DNA of 64,000 nucleotides from Leishmania donovani (lineage: Eukaryota; Euglenozoa; Kinetoplastea; Trypanosomatida; Trypanosomatidae), in contig NC_018250.1 in NCBI RefSeq assembly GCF_000227135.1, forward strand, positions 703,783 through 767,782, written 5' to 3'. Positions 49,378-60,226 of this stretch are shown piece by piece (position 1 is the stretch's first letter; each line of letters starts with the position of its first letter). The translations under genes were made by a program, and so were the position numbers. Under the pieces are notes generated by a model. The model was not told the origin of the DNA. It did no database searches and saw only the letters and a program-made list of their open reading frames with translations.

Positions 49378-51705
49378 ATGCCGCGGGAGGCCTGCAGTGG
49401 ACTGTGGAGGTCGGAGGACATGGTGGTCCTCTCCCTGCACATGCAGCGCGAGGTGGCCCACGACGCCGTTCTCAAGCTCGGCGAGATCGGCCAGTTCCAG
49501 TTTGAAGACCTAAACAGGGACGTGAGCGCCTTCCAGCGCGACTTTGTGCAGGAAGTGCGCCGCTGCGACGACATGGAGCGCAAGCTGCGCTTTCTGCAAG
49601 AGGAAATCGAAAAGGCCGGTGTGACCACCATCGTGGACGGCGGCGCGGAGGGGGAGACGATGTCGTCGCTTGAGCACAAAATCGACGAGGTGTACTCTGA
49701 GGTGGTGGAGCTCAATGAGCAGTACCAGGCCCTCATCGAGGAGCGCAATCGGTCCAAGGAGCACCTCGAGATTCTCTCGCGCGACTTTGGCGGTTCAACC
49801 GGCGATGGGGTGTTGATGGTGACCGGCGTCATTCCGAAGGAGCGCATTCCGCTCTTCGAGCGCCTTGTGTACCGTTCCACACGCGGCAACTCTATCATGC
49901 GCACGGACAATATCGATAAGCCCTTCTACAACATAAACGCGAACGAGCCTGTGTACAAAAGCGTGTTTGCCGTGTACTTTTCGGCCCCGCGGTTGCGCGA
50001 GAGGCTTATCAAGATTGCCGAGGCGAACGCGGCGACCGTATACAGCTACGCCGACTCTGAGCAGCAGCTGACCCGCATGCACGCCTCCCTGCAGCAGCAG
50101 GTGGACACGATCACCCAGACCCTCAACCAGTCAGCCTACCGCCAGCGGCAGGTGCTGCTTGGCATTGCGGCTGCCTGCTACGAGTGGCGCCGCGCTGTGG
50201 TGACGGAAAAGGCGGTCTTCTCGACCATGAACATGCTGAAGTTCTCGGGGTCGACCGCGATCGCGCGAGGGTGGGCGCCGGTGCGCTCGTGCGAGGACAT
50301 CCGCACGGCGATCGCCGAGGCTGAGTACCTGAGCGGGGCGCAGGTGGCGACGATTATTGAGGAGCTGAACACGCAGGAGACGCCGCCGTCGTACTTCAAG
50401 ACCAACAAGATCACGGGTTCCTTCCAAAGCATCGTGGACAGCTACGGTATGGCCCGCTACAAGGAGGCGAACCCCGGCGTATTCACGATCATCACCTTCC
50501 CTTATCTCTTCGGTGTCATGTACGGCGACGTCGGCCACGGGATCATCCTCACCCTCTTTGCCGCTTTCCTAGTCTTCAAGGAGAAGAGCTTGGAGGGGCA
50601 GCCTTTGAACGAGATCTTCGCCATGATCTTCGGCGGCCGCTACTTGCTGTTGCTCATGGGCTTCTTCGCTGTGTACATGGGGCTCCTGTACAACGACATG
50701 TTTGGCTTCTCCATCGAAATCTTCGCCTCGGGCTACCGCTGGCCGCAGCTGCCACCGGAGGGCCCAGACGGGATCGTGTACCCGTCCTTCCCCACAGGCC
50801 GCCCCAGCGTCAAGCCGGAATCGCCGGTCATCTTTGGCATCGACTCCGCCTGGTCGGAGACGGAGAACAAGCTGGAATTCTACAACTCCATCAAGATGAA
50901 GTGCTCCGTCATTATTGGTGTGGCGCAGATGATGGCTGGCGTGTTCATTTCTCTGACGAACTACATCTACTTCAACGACAGCGTCAAGGTGTGGTTCCGC
51001 TTCGTTCCGGAGGTGGTGTTTCTGTCGTGCACCTTTGGATACATGTGTGTCCTCATCATTGTGAAGTGGCTGACCACCTGGGAGAACACGCACGATGCCC
51101 CGTCGCTGCTGGAGACGATGACGAACTTCTTCCTGGCACCGGGAACCATCACCCTTCCGCTCTTCTCTGGCCAGGCTGCCCTGCAGGTGATGCTTCTGCT
51201 GGTGTCCTTGGCCTGCGTTCCATGCATGCTGTGCGTCATCCCGTATGTGGAGAAGAAAGAGCACGACCACAAGATGCAAGAACGGGCTGCCCACCCGCCT
51301 GAGGACGGCGAGGAGGAAGAGGAGGACGACTTCCAGTTCAGCGAGATCATCATCCACCAGATCATTCACACGATCGAGTACGTGCTCGGCTGCGTGTCGA
51401 ACACCGCCTCGTACCTACGTCTGTGGGCCCTGTCCCTCGCCCACTCGCAGCTGTCGGAGGTGTTCTGGAGCTTCGCCTTCCTCCTCACGGTCGACTACGA
51501 CAGCGGCACCGGAATCTGCATCTTCTTTGGCTTCGCCGTGTGGATGGCGGCGACGATCGGCGTGCTGCTCGGCATGGAGTCCCTGTCCGCCTTCCTGCAC
51601 GCGCTGCGTCTTCATTGGGTGGAGTTCAACAACAAGTTCTACGCCGCTGACGGCCACGCGTTCGAGCCGTTCGACCTCGCGGAGTCGCTGAGCAAGCTGC
51701 GATAA
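49378..51705 (+). CDS. V-type H+-ATPase subunit a (Vph1/Stv1 family)
   Basis: 775 residues from ATG 49378. The start FRSEDM-like motif is LWRSEDMVVLSLHMQREVAH, typical of the family, followed by the cytosolic coiled arms (to about 385). The membrane domain begins with NPGVFTIITFPYLFGVMYGD (about 370) and GHGIILTLFAAFLV, and includes GRYLLLLMGFFAVYMGLLYN. SYLRLWALSLAHSQLSEVFW carries the essential proton-path arginine, R681 here (yeast Vph1 R735). Eight membrane spans are expected. Subunit a forms the half-channels of the V0 sector that acidifies acidocalcisomes, endosomes and lysosomes. Length is slightly below yeast (840), mainly through shorter linkers. No anomaly is seen. Confidence 0.97.
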   Translation: MPREACSGLWRSEDMVVLSLHMQREVAHDAVLKLGEIGQFQFEDLNRDVSAFQRDFVQEVRRCDDMERKLRFLQEEIEKAGVTTIVDGGAEGETMSSLEHKIDEVYSEVVELNEQYQALIEERNRSKEHLEILSRDFGGSTGDGVLMVTGVIPKERIPLFERLVYRSTRGNSIMRTDNIDKPFYNINANEPVYKSVFAVYFSAPRLRERLIKIAEANAATVYSYADSEQQLTRMHASLQQQVDTITQTLNQSAYRQRQVLLGIAAACYEWRRAVVTEKAVFSTMNMLKFSGSTAIARGWAPVRSCEDIRTAIAEAEYLSGAQVATIIEELNTQETPPSYFKTNKITGSFQSIVDSYGMARYKEANPGVFTIITFPYLFGVMYGDVGHGIILTLFAAFLVFKEKSLEGQPLNEIFAMIFGGRYLLLLMGFFAVYMGLLYNDMFGFSIEIFASGYRWPQLPPEGPDGIVYPSFPTGRPSVKPESPVIFGIDSAWSETENKLEFYNSIKMKCSVIIGVAQMMAGVFISLTNYIYFNDSVKVWFRFVPEVVFLSCTFGYMCVLIIVKWLTTWENTHDAPSLLETMTNFFLAPGTITLPLFSGQAALQVMLLLVSLACVPCMLCVIPYVEKKEHDHKMQERAAHPPEDGEEEEEDDFQFSEIIIHQIIHTIEYVLGCVSNTASYLRLWALSLAHSQLSEVFWSFAFLLTVDYDSGTGICIFFGFAVWMAATIGVLLGMESLSAFLHALRLHWVEFNNKFYAADGHAFEPFDLAESLSKLR

Positions 51706-52871
51706 GCACCTTCACCGACACCAGCACCCGGCGGCCGTGCAGAACGTGTGGATGGGGTGGAGCGCAAAGGTGGCTCGCTTGTACCCACTTCTTCGGCGAC
51801 TTCGGTGTGCGGCGCATAAATGGAGCGAGAGAGGAGGCTTGCAGGACCATCGCGGTGCTGTATTTTTTCTTTCGATTGCATCCGTGTGCTCGCGACGACT
51901 CAAGCGGCGTGGCCTCTTCGCCACTTCTCTCTCTGTTTGTGTGTGTGTGTGTGTGTCTGTGCCTTGTCGTGGGCGAGTGGATGTGTGGCGTGAGTTTGCT
52001 TTTGCGTTCATTCGCTGTGTTCCCTAAGGCGCAAGAGTTGTGAAAACGAAAGCAGAGGAAGCAGGCAAACGGACCGGATGGCACACTACCGTGGGCCCAC
52101 CAGATACGATGGCGTGGGCAGTCGCGATGAAGGCTGGTCGGGGGAAGGGCACACAGCGCCGCTGGATGTTTTTGAGGCCTGCGTGTGCCCCTTCCTCCTC
52201 CCCTTCGCCACCCGAAGCTCGGCGACGCTCGCGGTTCTGTCGAGGCGCACACTCAGGAAGCAGCAGCAGAGCGTGGATCACTTCTCGGGTATACTACATC
52301 CGCTCGGGTGAAGGAGGGTGCCGAAGAGCAGAGGCGCTCGCTTTGGTCGTGCCACCAGCGGATTCCACGGAACGGCGCCTTTGGAGCAGCGCGTGGAGGT
52401 AGGTTTGTGTGTGTGTGCACGGCACGTATATTCGCCGCACTCGACATTATCCGCTGCTCTACCTCTCTGTCTATGATAGTCGCTTCTCCTTCGTGTCCCC
52501 AACGCCGCGGCTGCGGGGCGCGGTGGACACGTTGGCCCTCTTAGCCGCACACATACTTGCGCACTCGCACAAGTGTTTGGACGCGTGCTCACTGCTCACA
52601 CTCCCACTTTTTCCCTCTCCTGCCGTGCCACTATCGTCGCCTCCTTCTTCCGTCAGTGTCCCTGCGTCTGTGTAAGTGTTTGCGCGTGTGCTTGAGTGCG
52701 TGCACGTGGCCGCTTCATCGCCGTTGCATGCTCACAGATTTCTTCTGGCGGAGCACCTCATACGAATCCACCACCGTCTTGCTGCGCGCTCTTTCCTCGC
52801 TCTTCGCCGCGCGTGTGTGCCGCTTCCGTCAGCCAAAATCCTGCCGCACCATCAAAGCAGTGGAAAGGACA
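51706..52871. other. Intergenic spacer and 5' region of COX10
   Basis: No gene is supported. A GT run (about 51934-51956) is present. The COX10 frame is open well upstream (an in-frame ATG at 52728 would add 48 residues), but the stretch lacks a good targeting sequence and holds further splice-acceptor-like AGs (52736-52737, 52831-52832). Confidence 0.55.
52600..52656 (+). promoter_or_regulatory. Predicted trans-splice acceptor region of COX10
   Basis: A pyrimidine-rich stretch (cccactttttccctctcctg and onward) ends in CTTCTTCCGTCAG with AG at 52655-52656. Use of this site keeps ATG 52728; use of AG 52831-52832 would force the start at 52872. Alternative trans-splicing could thus select between two N-termini. 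Confidence 0.4.
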
Positions 52872-54029
52872 ATGTTGCACATCACGGCGGCTCGACACGC
52901 GCAGCTCTTCAGGCTGACGCAGCGCAGGTTGCAGTCCGGCACCTTCACGGCGTGCCCGTACCATCAGGCCAAGGAGGGATCTGCCACGGTCATGGCGCAA
53001 GGGGCAATGGAGCACTGCCCCGTGGTGGGCACAACGCCGCACATGGGTTGCCCCGTGGAGGCGAGTCTGTGCGACCGCCGGCCGCCGACCATGTTGGCAA
53101 TGGTGTCGCAGATGGGCAAGTCGCAGCTCTCCGCCTACGTGGCTGCCACGGCGTTGGCGGGATACGTGATTGCCGGTGGCACCGCTCCCTTAGTCGCGGC
53201 TGCCGTCACTACCGGCACAATGTTGCAGTCCTGCTCCGCCAACACGGCGAACCAGATCATCGAGGCACCGTATGATAAGTTAATGAAGCGCACCTGCCGT
53301 CGACCTCTCCCGATGAAGTTCCTCTCACCCCAGGCAGCTACGGCCATCTCCGGCATGGAGCTGACCCTCGGCACTGGGCTGCTGTACTGCGTCAGCCCAC
53401 CGGCGGCGGCCTTGGGCGTCTTCAACTGGTTCTTGTACGTCTGCATTTACACCCCGCTGAAGCGCGTCTCCGCCCTCAACACGTGGTTCGGCTCTATCGT
53501 AGGAGGCGTGCCCCCGCTCATGGGAGGCTTTGCCGTCGCCGGTATCATCACGCCGCCGGTGTGGCTGCTGGCGACGTTCCTGTTTGTGTGGCAAATTCCG
53601 CACTTCAACGGGCTCGCCTTCCACTGCCGGCGCGACTACGAGGCGGCCGGCTACAAGATGCTAGCCTTCTACAATCCCTGGCGCGCGTCCTTCTACGCTG
53701 TTGCCCTCTCCGTTATGATGGCCTTCCTCACTCTCGTCTGCCCGACGCTCGCCGGCATGGAGGTGGAGGGGGTGTGGTACTACTCGGTGACGGCCGCCGC
53801 CAACGCGCTCATGATCTACAAGTCGCTCCTCTTTCACAACGAGCCGGTGCGCCACTGCCGCGGCTGCTTCGTCTTCTCGTATGTGTACCTCAGCGTGGTC
53901 CTCGCGGCGATCATGCTAAACCACATTCAGCCGATGCACCTCGCGCAGCGCGCCATAGACTATGTGGCTGCGGAGGCAACCGAGGCGTCTGCAACGTCGT
54001 CGGCGGTAGTGTCCACCGCCGAGACGTAG
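52872..54029 (+). CDS. COX10: Heme O synthase (protoheme IX farnesyltransferase)
   Basis: 385 residues from ATG 52872, chosen because MLHITAARHAQLFRLTQRRL is a good mitochondrial presequence. An upstream in-frame ATG at 52728 would give 433. UbiA-type prenyltransferase motifs are clear: NTANQIIEAPYDKLMKRT, then RRPLP (first Asp-rich site region), YTPLKRVSALNTWFGSIVG and the second site WQIPHFNGLAFHCRRDYEAA with GYKML. About eight membrane spans follow the presequence. It converts heme B to heme O on the inner membrane, the first step to heme A for cytochrome oxidase. A Cys/Pro/His-containing stretch (HCPVVGTTPHMGCP, about 56-69) before the first span contains two CP dipeptides, as in heme-regulatory motifs (inference). 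Confidence 0.95.
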   Translation: MLHITAARHAQLFRLTQRRLQSGTFTACPYHQAKEGSATVMAQGAMEHCPVVGTTPHMGCPVEASLCDRRPPTMLAMVSQMGKSQLSAYVAATALAGYVIAGGTAPLVAAAVTTGTMLQSCSANTANQIIEAPYDKLMKRTCRRPLPMKFLSPQAATAISGMELTLGTGLLYCVSPPAAALGVFNWFLYVCIYTPLKRVSALNTWFGSIVGGVPPLMGGFAVAGIITPPVWLLATFLFVWQIPHFNGLAFHCRRDYEAAGYKMLAFYNPWRASFYAVALSVMMAFLTLVCPTLAGMEVEGVWYYSVTAAANALMIYKSLLFHNEPVRHCRGCFVFSYVYLSVVLAAIMLNHIQPMHLAQRAIDYVAAEATEASATSSAVVSTAET

Positions 54030-56720
54030 TTCGTCATCGCAAACGAATGCGCAGACTTGGTTGTGCCTCGCGCACCCTCGAAAGGGATCTCTTGCAAGTG
54101 AACAGGCGCACGCACGCTCCCCTTCTACCCCTCGCATTGCCACTTATGCGCATATCGGCAACCGTGCGGGCGGGGCCGGGCGCCGGCTTCGATACCGCTC
54201 TGGTCCAGCCTGCACATGTTTCTAGGAAATCATCCGTGGCACGCAAACAACGCTCCCGCACGCATGCCCGAAAGAATGACGACTTTGGCTCGCCACTGTG
54301 CCGTTTCGCACGCCAACGCCGTCGCCTTCCTTCCATATGCACCTTACCCAATCCTTGAGGACGCGTTGGCGATCACTGAAGTCTACTGGGCTAGGAAATG
54401 GCAGCGTTGCTCCTACTGCGTCTTTACACGAACTACAGCGAAGACGTGGCGGTGGTGGTGGATTAGAGGCCTGGCGGCGCGGCACCTGCTCGGCTTTGCC
54501 CCCCCCCCCCCCCGGTCGTGCCATTGACCACAGTAGCAGACAGGCAGCGAGGGACGTTGCCTGCCCCTTTTCCGTTCGTTACAGTACCGTCATAGCATCA
54601 CATAGCAAAATTATCTAACTTACTCTTCTTACGGTGATTTGCTCTTCTTTCCGTCTGTGTGTCGTGCTCTGCCGTCTCTCCCTCCCTCGTTTGTGCGGAT
54701 GGGCTCGGATGGACTACACATCCCGCTCCCTTCCCCACGCCCGCTTGGTGGCTCTCACGTTCTCCAGGATGAGGGCATTGCGGACGCCACCACAATTTCG
54801 TTTGCCTTCCTCAGTCGTTTGTTCGCTTCCTTCTCGTTGCTCTACTCGGCGTGTGACGGACATGCGCATCCGCTTACGCGCGCGCAACGGTCATGTTGCG
54901 GGGGGTTTTCGCTCTGTCTAATTTCTCGACTTTCCCTGCAGCCTCTGATTTAGACACTGCACAAACAGATAAGGGCACGTGTGTGCTCTCGTTTACGGCG
55001 TAGGACTCGTGCGCGTGTGCGTCGCGCTTGTTGCGTCGTCGGATGCGTATGATTATGTGTTAAGGAAAACATCTAAGCCACTGTTTGCATCGGTTTGCCG
55101 TTGCCGCTTGCTGCGAATACGCGTACTCACACCTTCGCGCGCTACGCACTCGCTGACCTTGTAGAAAGGCAGGCAGAACCGGAAAAAAAATGAGAGAGAG
55201 AGAGTACATGCAAGGGCCGTGATGCGGAAGCTCCCCAGGACTGCATTCCCTGCCCACCATTTCAAGGCTGCGTCTCTCTCTCTCTCTCGCTTATTCACTC
55301 TCTGCGCGCATGTGGGGAGGGGGCGCCTCTGGTACGCTGCAGTCAGAGGGCGGTAGGGGTGAGTTGTGGAGGGAGCGTCGACTTGTGCGTTGCTTCTCCA
55401 CCCTTTTCTCGCCTTCTCTGCAGCGAAAGGCGATACGGAAGAGTGAGGAGCTGTACGAACTCGCCGCATGAGAGCCGAGCGTTTCTCACAAATGTTTTTT
55501 CTGCCTTTATAAAGGGCGGCAATAGGCGGGAAAGCACTGACGGCAGGCTGGGGAAGCGGAGGGGAGCGGGAGGGGGGGGGCGTATGGGGCCGGGTTGGAC
55601 TGCTGAGCGCTGCTGTGTGCATGTCTGCCCCTCTTCTCTCCTTCCCTCTCACTGAGTCTGCCCGTTTGTTGCAACCATACCCACGCGCCTCTTTGTTTCC
55701 CCATTCTTTCCCCTGTGCGTTCACCTTTGCCGGCCATCATTCCTGCGATTTAAGCACGTGCATGCGCGTGACTGTGTAAGCAGAGGGGAGAGGGGAGGCA
55801 CCGGCGCCGTTCTTCTCTACTCCTCCGTGCTGCGCCTTTGTTTTTCTCCGTTTTGCCTGGGCTCCTGATGATGCTGATAATAGTAGTGGTTGGGCGGAGC
55901 CGCCTCAATCCCGCTATTCATCTTGCTTTGCGTTGATAGATGGGTGGCGCGTGTGTGCGCCTCTCCTCTCTGTTCGTTGATCATGTTGTGTTCTCTATTC
56001 ACGTTTCTCATCTGTTTTTGTGCGCAGCTCCGCCCCTCTGTCCTTCCCTCCTTCTCTCGCCACCATCTCGCGGTGCGTGCGGATGTGCGAGTGTGGGGGG
56101 CGTGCCGGTGTGCCTGTTTGAGACATGTCTCATCGTCGTCATTAGTATTTGACGAAGTGTTGCAAAATCTACAAAGACGGAGTACTGCGCCGCTTAATGC
56201 AGCACGCGTCGTGAATGCTGTGTCTTCACCAGTCGGTACAGGTGGCGGGATACTTGCCGCCTCCTCAGCAAAACAAAATACATGGTGCCGCTCAACCAGG
56301 AAGGGTGAGAGGGCGTTCTGCCCGCAACAGATAGTGTTTCGACCATCCTCCTCTCCCAATACTTCGGCACTCTCAATGCCAGTCTACCTCATCGCTGGAG
56401 AGGTAACCGAGTAAGGGGTGATCTGTTATGCGCACACCACTGGCACACGCGCGCTGCTTTACACTCCCTCTGCTGCCCCTCTTCTGTGCTGACTCTCACC
56501 AACTTCGCCTCAAAGCAGTCGTAGGCGTCATTCACAGCGCGTTCCCCTCCGTGGAACGGTGGCAGCACTCTCGAAGAACCGCGCTTCCGCATAGACCTTC
56601 CCCTCCCCCCTCTCCCACACCAACCCACCTCCACCTACGTACAGCGCCATAAATAAACACGAGTCTTACTTCCGGCAGTGTAGATTGAGCGCGGGCTGGC
56701 TGCTGCGCCGTTTTGGCGCC
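54030..56720. other. Long gene-poor spacer
   Basis: No gene is supported in 2.7 kb. It holds a poly-C run (54499-54514), an unusually A/T-rich stretch for this genome at about 54590-54640, AGAG and TCTC repeats (about 55193-55204 and 55274-55289), and CT-rich sequence before the next gene. A 103-codon frame at 54216 has no recognisable content. Confidence 0.6.
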
Positions 56721-59252
56721 ATGTCCGAAGGCTCTGCGCCGCAGCCTCCCATTCCAGCCTCTTGGGTGCACACCGACTTACAGAAGCTACGACTGCGACG
56801 TGAGAGAGTCACCGTGATCATGCATCTCAAGGAGCTGGAGGATCATCGGCGGTATGTGGAATCGCAGCTTGGCGCCGTAGAGCAACGCACCAGCCGTCAA
56901 CGCTCTCGTATAGAGCAGCTGACCAAGGAGCTGCAGAGCCTGACGGCGGAGCTGGCGCCGGAGCTGACGCGCCTCGAGGAGGGTCACCGCATTGCTGAGG
57001 GGATGCGAAACCAGCTGCACTACCAGAAGATCATCTGCCGAGCCTCCTCCTCCTACAGCGGTGAAGTTTCTAGCTTATCGGCTGCAAACGGCGCAGGCAC
57101 CGAGGATCCGCGCACCTCCATCGCCTGCCCGCTGTCGGTGCACGGCCTCTCTCTCTTTCCCCGCTGCGTTGCCAACGCTGCTCGACCGCAGGCCGCAGAT
57201 GTGGATGCCTTTCTGCAGCGCTGCGCACCGCTCTTTCAGTGGAGTGAGGAGGAGCAAGCGGTGAAGCCGCCGTTCTTCTTCGATGAGCCCTGCCTCATGG
57301 AGCGCGGCACTGATGGGACGCTGAGTGCACCCGAGGAGAGTGGCCGCCGCGATGCAGCAGTGTGCCGCAACGCGGCATGCCCGTACTGGCACCGCAATCA
57401 GCTTACCCACGTCAAGATGGCGGTCATGGTCTTTCTAGACTCCGTGCGTTGCCATTCGGTGCTCGACGAGCATCTGTGCGCCGTCACCCACACGACCGCC
57501 CGCCTGGCGCGTCAAGTGCATCACGCGGACTCCATCTCGCTAGTATGTGCCCTGCTCTGTGAGGTGCTGCAGACTTTGATAGCGACTGGGCTGCATGTGA
57601 GGCTTCTCACGGACAAGCAGTCGACACGTGCGATGATGAGCGCACCCACTATGAAGACGACGGACGCGCAACGCGCTGCACCTGCCCGCGCCGCACTTCT
57701 GCGCAGCGCCGAAGAGGTGGAGCGCTGGAGCGCTGTCGAGCAGCAGCAACAGCAGCACTCTGCCAGCACCGACTCTTTATCGGTCGCGACTGCAGCTGCT
57801 GCGCAGTTCCAGCTGCATCCGAGCTCCTTGTCGTGGCGGTGCATGCTGTCCGCCGTGGAGGACGTCGCGCAGCGGCGCTGGCTTGGACGTCAAGGCGTGG
57901 TCTTGTTTCCTAGCTCGCCAGAGTTGCATCTGCAGTACGTGCTCGCAGTGCTGAGCAGCGGCGGCAGCGCCGCTGAAGTGCTCGAGACTTGTCTGGCATC
58001 CTGCCGCACACTTTCTGCTCAGGCGGCAGCCTCTGTAGTGGCGGGTCTGGACTGTGGGCAGTACGCCACCAGGGTGGCACGCCATGCTGCGTACTTGCTT
58101 GCTCGCGTGTTTGTGCACGTGGCGCAGACGGACACGGCCGCAGCTTTGGCGTTTCTGGCGCCTCTTTTGAGCTCCGACGCGGAGGCAGGCGTGGCTGCCC
58201 TTCTCCTCCCGTTGGCGCGTCAGAATTTGACGCTGCTGATGGTGGCGCTGCGCCGCACCGGTCACCTACGCTACACCAACTTCCTCCCTCTCGCCGCCAT
58301 CTCCGACATAGCCCTGGAGCTCGCATCGCCGGATGGCGCTAACCCGTCAGAGAGCGGCCGTGACGCACTCTATGCAGCATTGAAGCTTGTCATGTCGTAC
58401 AAGCGTGACCGCTTCGATGCGCAGCTGGTGAGCTGCTGTGACGCAGCGCTGCAGATTAGCGTCCTGCGAACCTTCTCCTACCGACTGGCCTACATCGAGC
58501 GCGTGGTGGAGAAGACGGTGCCGGAGTCGCCGCTATCGCAGGGCGTTCTGTACAGCGAGTACGTGGATGCGGTAGCTGAGCAGCAATCAGTGCATGCTGC
58601 AGCCCTCGTCGCCGACGCTCTCGCGCGCCATGAAGGGGCTTCCTGTACGCTGACGCTGCTACTGCGAGGACGCCTCCGCATGTGGGGGGCGTCCCTCTCA
58701 TCGGACGCGCAAAACGCCGTGTCGGCGTTCTGCGCGGCGAACCAACTCTCCCTCGACGAACTCGGTGACCCGGTGCACCTTCGGGGTGCCTTCCAGACGC
58801 CTTGTTTCTCACGTTCTCCACCTGTCGAGTGGGTATGCGCGTACGCGCTCCACGTGATGCACACAATGGGTGGCGAGGCTGCCGCAGAGTCTGTGTGGGC
58901 GAGGATGGACGCGCTGCCGGTGGAGTCGCTGATGCATGACGTAGTGGCTGTCGCTTTTTTCTTTCACATTCTCCTGCAGCTCAGCGGGGAGGCTCGCAGT
59001 GCGACGCTCTTCCACTGCACCGTGAACCGCTGCCTTTCCCTCTTTCTCGAGGCGCACCTCCTCAGCTGGAGCGCACTGGAGGGGTCAGCGGAGAATATGA
59101 TCGGGCTGCCACACTATCTGAGTCTCTGCATCTACCAAGAGGTGCCGCTGCTGCTGGGCCCTGGCAGCGACGACACGTTTGCGTGGCGCTGCCTTGTCCT
59201 GGAGGTAGCGGCCCGCTTGGGTGTTCTCCATCCTCTTCTGATGACCGACTAG
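56721..59252 (+). CDS. Protein with Red1/ZFC3H1-like zinc finger and helical repeats
   Basis: 843 residues from ATG 56721; a TTG lies 12 codons upstream. The N-terminus is a coiled coil (about 34-105, LKELEDHRRYVESQLGAVEQ and onward). Next is a candidate zinc finger with C191, C215, C220 and H224: the last part C-X4-C-X3-H (CRNAACPYWH) equals that of the ZFC3H1/Red1 finger (CNDxxCxxxH), while the first loop is expanded to 23 residues. The remainder (about 330-840) is all-helical and contains segments like LHLQYVLAVLSSGGSAAEVLETCLASC, similar to HAT/TPR units found downstream of the finger in ZFC3H1. In other eukaryotes this protein links Mtr4 to the nuclear exosome (PAXT/MTREC). The assignment is inference from layout plus spacing; a CCCH-type protein of another kind is possible. 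Confidence 0.55.
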   Translation: MSEGSAPQPPIPASWVHTDLQKLRLRRERVTVIMHLKELEDHRRYVESQLGAVEQRTSRQRSRIEQLTKELQSLTAELAPELTRLEEGHRIAEGMRNQLHYQKIICRASSSYSGEVSSLSAANGAGTEDPRTSIACPLSVHGLSLFPRCVANAARPQAADVDAFLQRCAPLFQWSEEEQAVKPPFFFDEPCLMERGTDGTLSAPEESGRRDAAVCRNAACPYWHRNQLTHVKMAVMVFLDSVRCHSVLDEHLCAVTHTTARLARQVHHADSISLVCALLCEVLQTLIATGLHVRLLTDKQSTRAMMSAPTMKTTDAQRAAPARAALLRSAEEVERWSAVEQQQQQHSASTDSLSVATAAAAQFQLHPSSLSWRCMLSAVEDVAQRRWLGRQGVVLFPSSPELHLQYVLAVLSSGGSAAEVLETCLASCRTLSAQAAASVVAGLDCGQYATRVARHAAYLLARVFVHVAQTDTAAALAFLAPLLSSDAEAGVAALLLPLARQNLTLLMVALRRTGHLRYTNFLPLAAISDIALELASPDGANPSESGRDALYAALKLVMSYKRDRFDAQLVSCCDAALQISVLRTFSYRLAYIERVVEKTVPESPLSQGVLYSEYVDAVAEQQSVHAAALVADALARHEGASCTLTLLLRGRLRMWGASLSSDAQNAVSAFCAANQLSLDELGDPVHLRGAFQTPCFSRSPPVEWVCAYALHVMHTMGGEAAAESVWARMDALPVESLMHDVVAVAFFFHILLQLSGEARSATLFHCTVNRCLSLFLEAHLLSWSALEGSAENMIGLPHYLSLCIYQEVPLLLGPGSDDTFAWRCLVLEVAARLGVLHPLLMTD

Positions 59253-60226
59253 GCCCCGTAGGGTGGTCTTTGCGTGTGCACACGTGTCGGCCGTACCGCG
59301 TTCGTAAGCGCTTCCGTCACAATGCAGTTGCACCAATGCCTTCACACCCTGGAACAGAGGTTGGAGGAGGGGAAGACCCTTGCGCGATGACCCGCCTCCA
59401 CTCCATCTTCTTTGCGCCGACCTACGCTGCGTGTGCCTGCGTGCGTGCGCCAGTTCTTTCTCAGCTGGACACTTTCTCGATGGGCACGTGCGATGCACTG
59501 CTGCCCAGACGCAGACGTGGCAGCGGCGGTTCGCGCCGAGCACGTCGGGCCCTCCACGCTCATGCGGCATAGCGTCTTCTGTTCAGTCTTCATGTTGTAC
59601 GTTTCCATCTCTGCATCCCGCCTTCCTTGTTGTTCTCTCGCACATATCTCCGCACTCTGCGTGTCGTGCCATCTGCTACTATCCTGCGCTTGCTTCGTGT
59701 GCCTTTCATGCGGAGCGTTCCAAAACGAACACTCTCGTCGCCGTGAAGGCCCACCGCCGCCGCTTGGTCAAGAGCACACCTCTTGTGTTCGTGTCCTCCG
59801 TGTGGGTGCTTCAGGAAAAAAGGTCAGCGTGACTTTGGAGAAGGGCAGAAAAGACGTGCGGTGCTGCAGCTCACCAGCGGAGGGGATAGGCGCGCAGGCA
59901 GACGCTCTTCCTCTGTTCCCGCTAGCGGCGGGCAGCTTTCTTTGCCCTAACCCCCCTCTCTCTCCTCTGTCTTTGCGTCCTTCCGACCTCCCTCTTCTTT
60001 GCAGTGCCGAGACGCAGTGTAGCAAGACGCGCAGACCGTGCGGAGTGTTTCCCGGCACTCCAAGGACACTGTGCAAGACACACACACACACACACACATC
60101 CGCACATTTTTGTCTCCGTGTAATATACAGCACGGCCGTTGCGCACACCCCCGCATGCGTTTGTGGGCGCTAGCTCCCCCCCTCTGTGTTTCCTCGCGCC
60201 TTTGAGTGGGACAGGGGGGGGGGTTC
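59253..60226. other. Intergenic spacer
   Basis: No gene is supported. A (CA)n run at about 60078-60098 and a poly-G run directly before the next ATG (60211-60221). The tract at about 59950-60002 ending TTTGCAG is a plausible splice acceptor (AG near 60003-60004). Confidence 0.6.

Noticed and set aside
50569..51369. 266-codon minus-strand open frame
   Set aside because: Antisense shadow of V-ATPase subunit a, caused by GC-rich codon use.
54216..54527. 103-codon ATG-led frame after COX10
   Set aside because: Ends in a poly-Pro run from a C homopolymer, no recognisable content, and most likely lies in the COX10 3' UTR.
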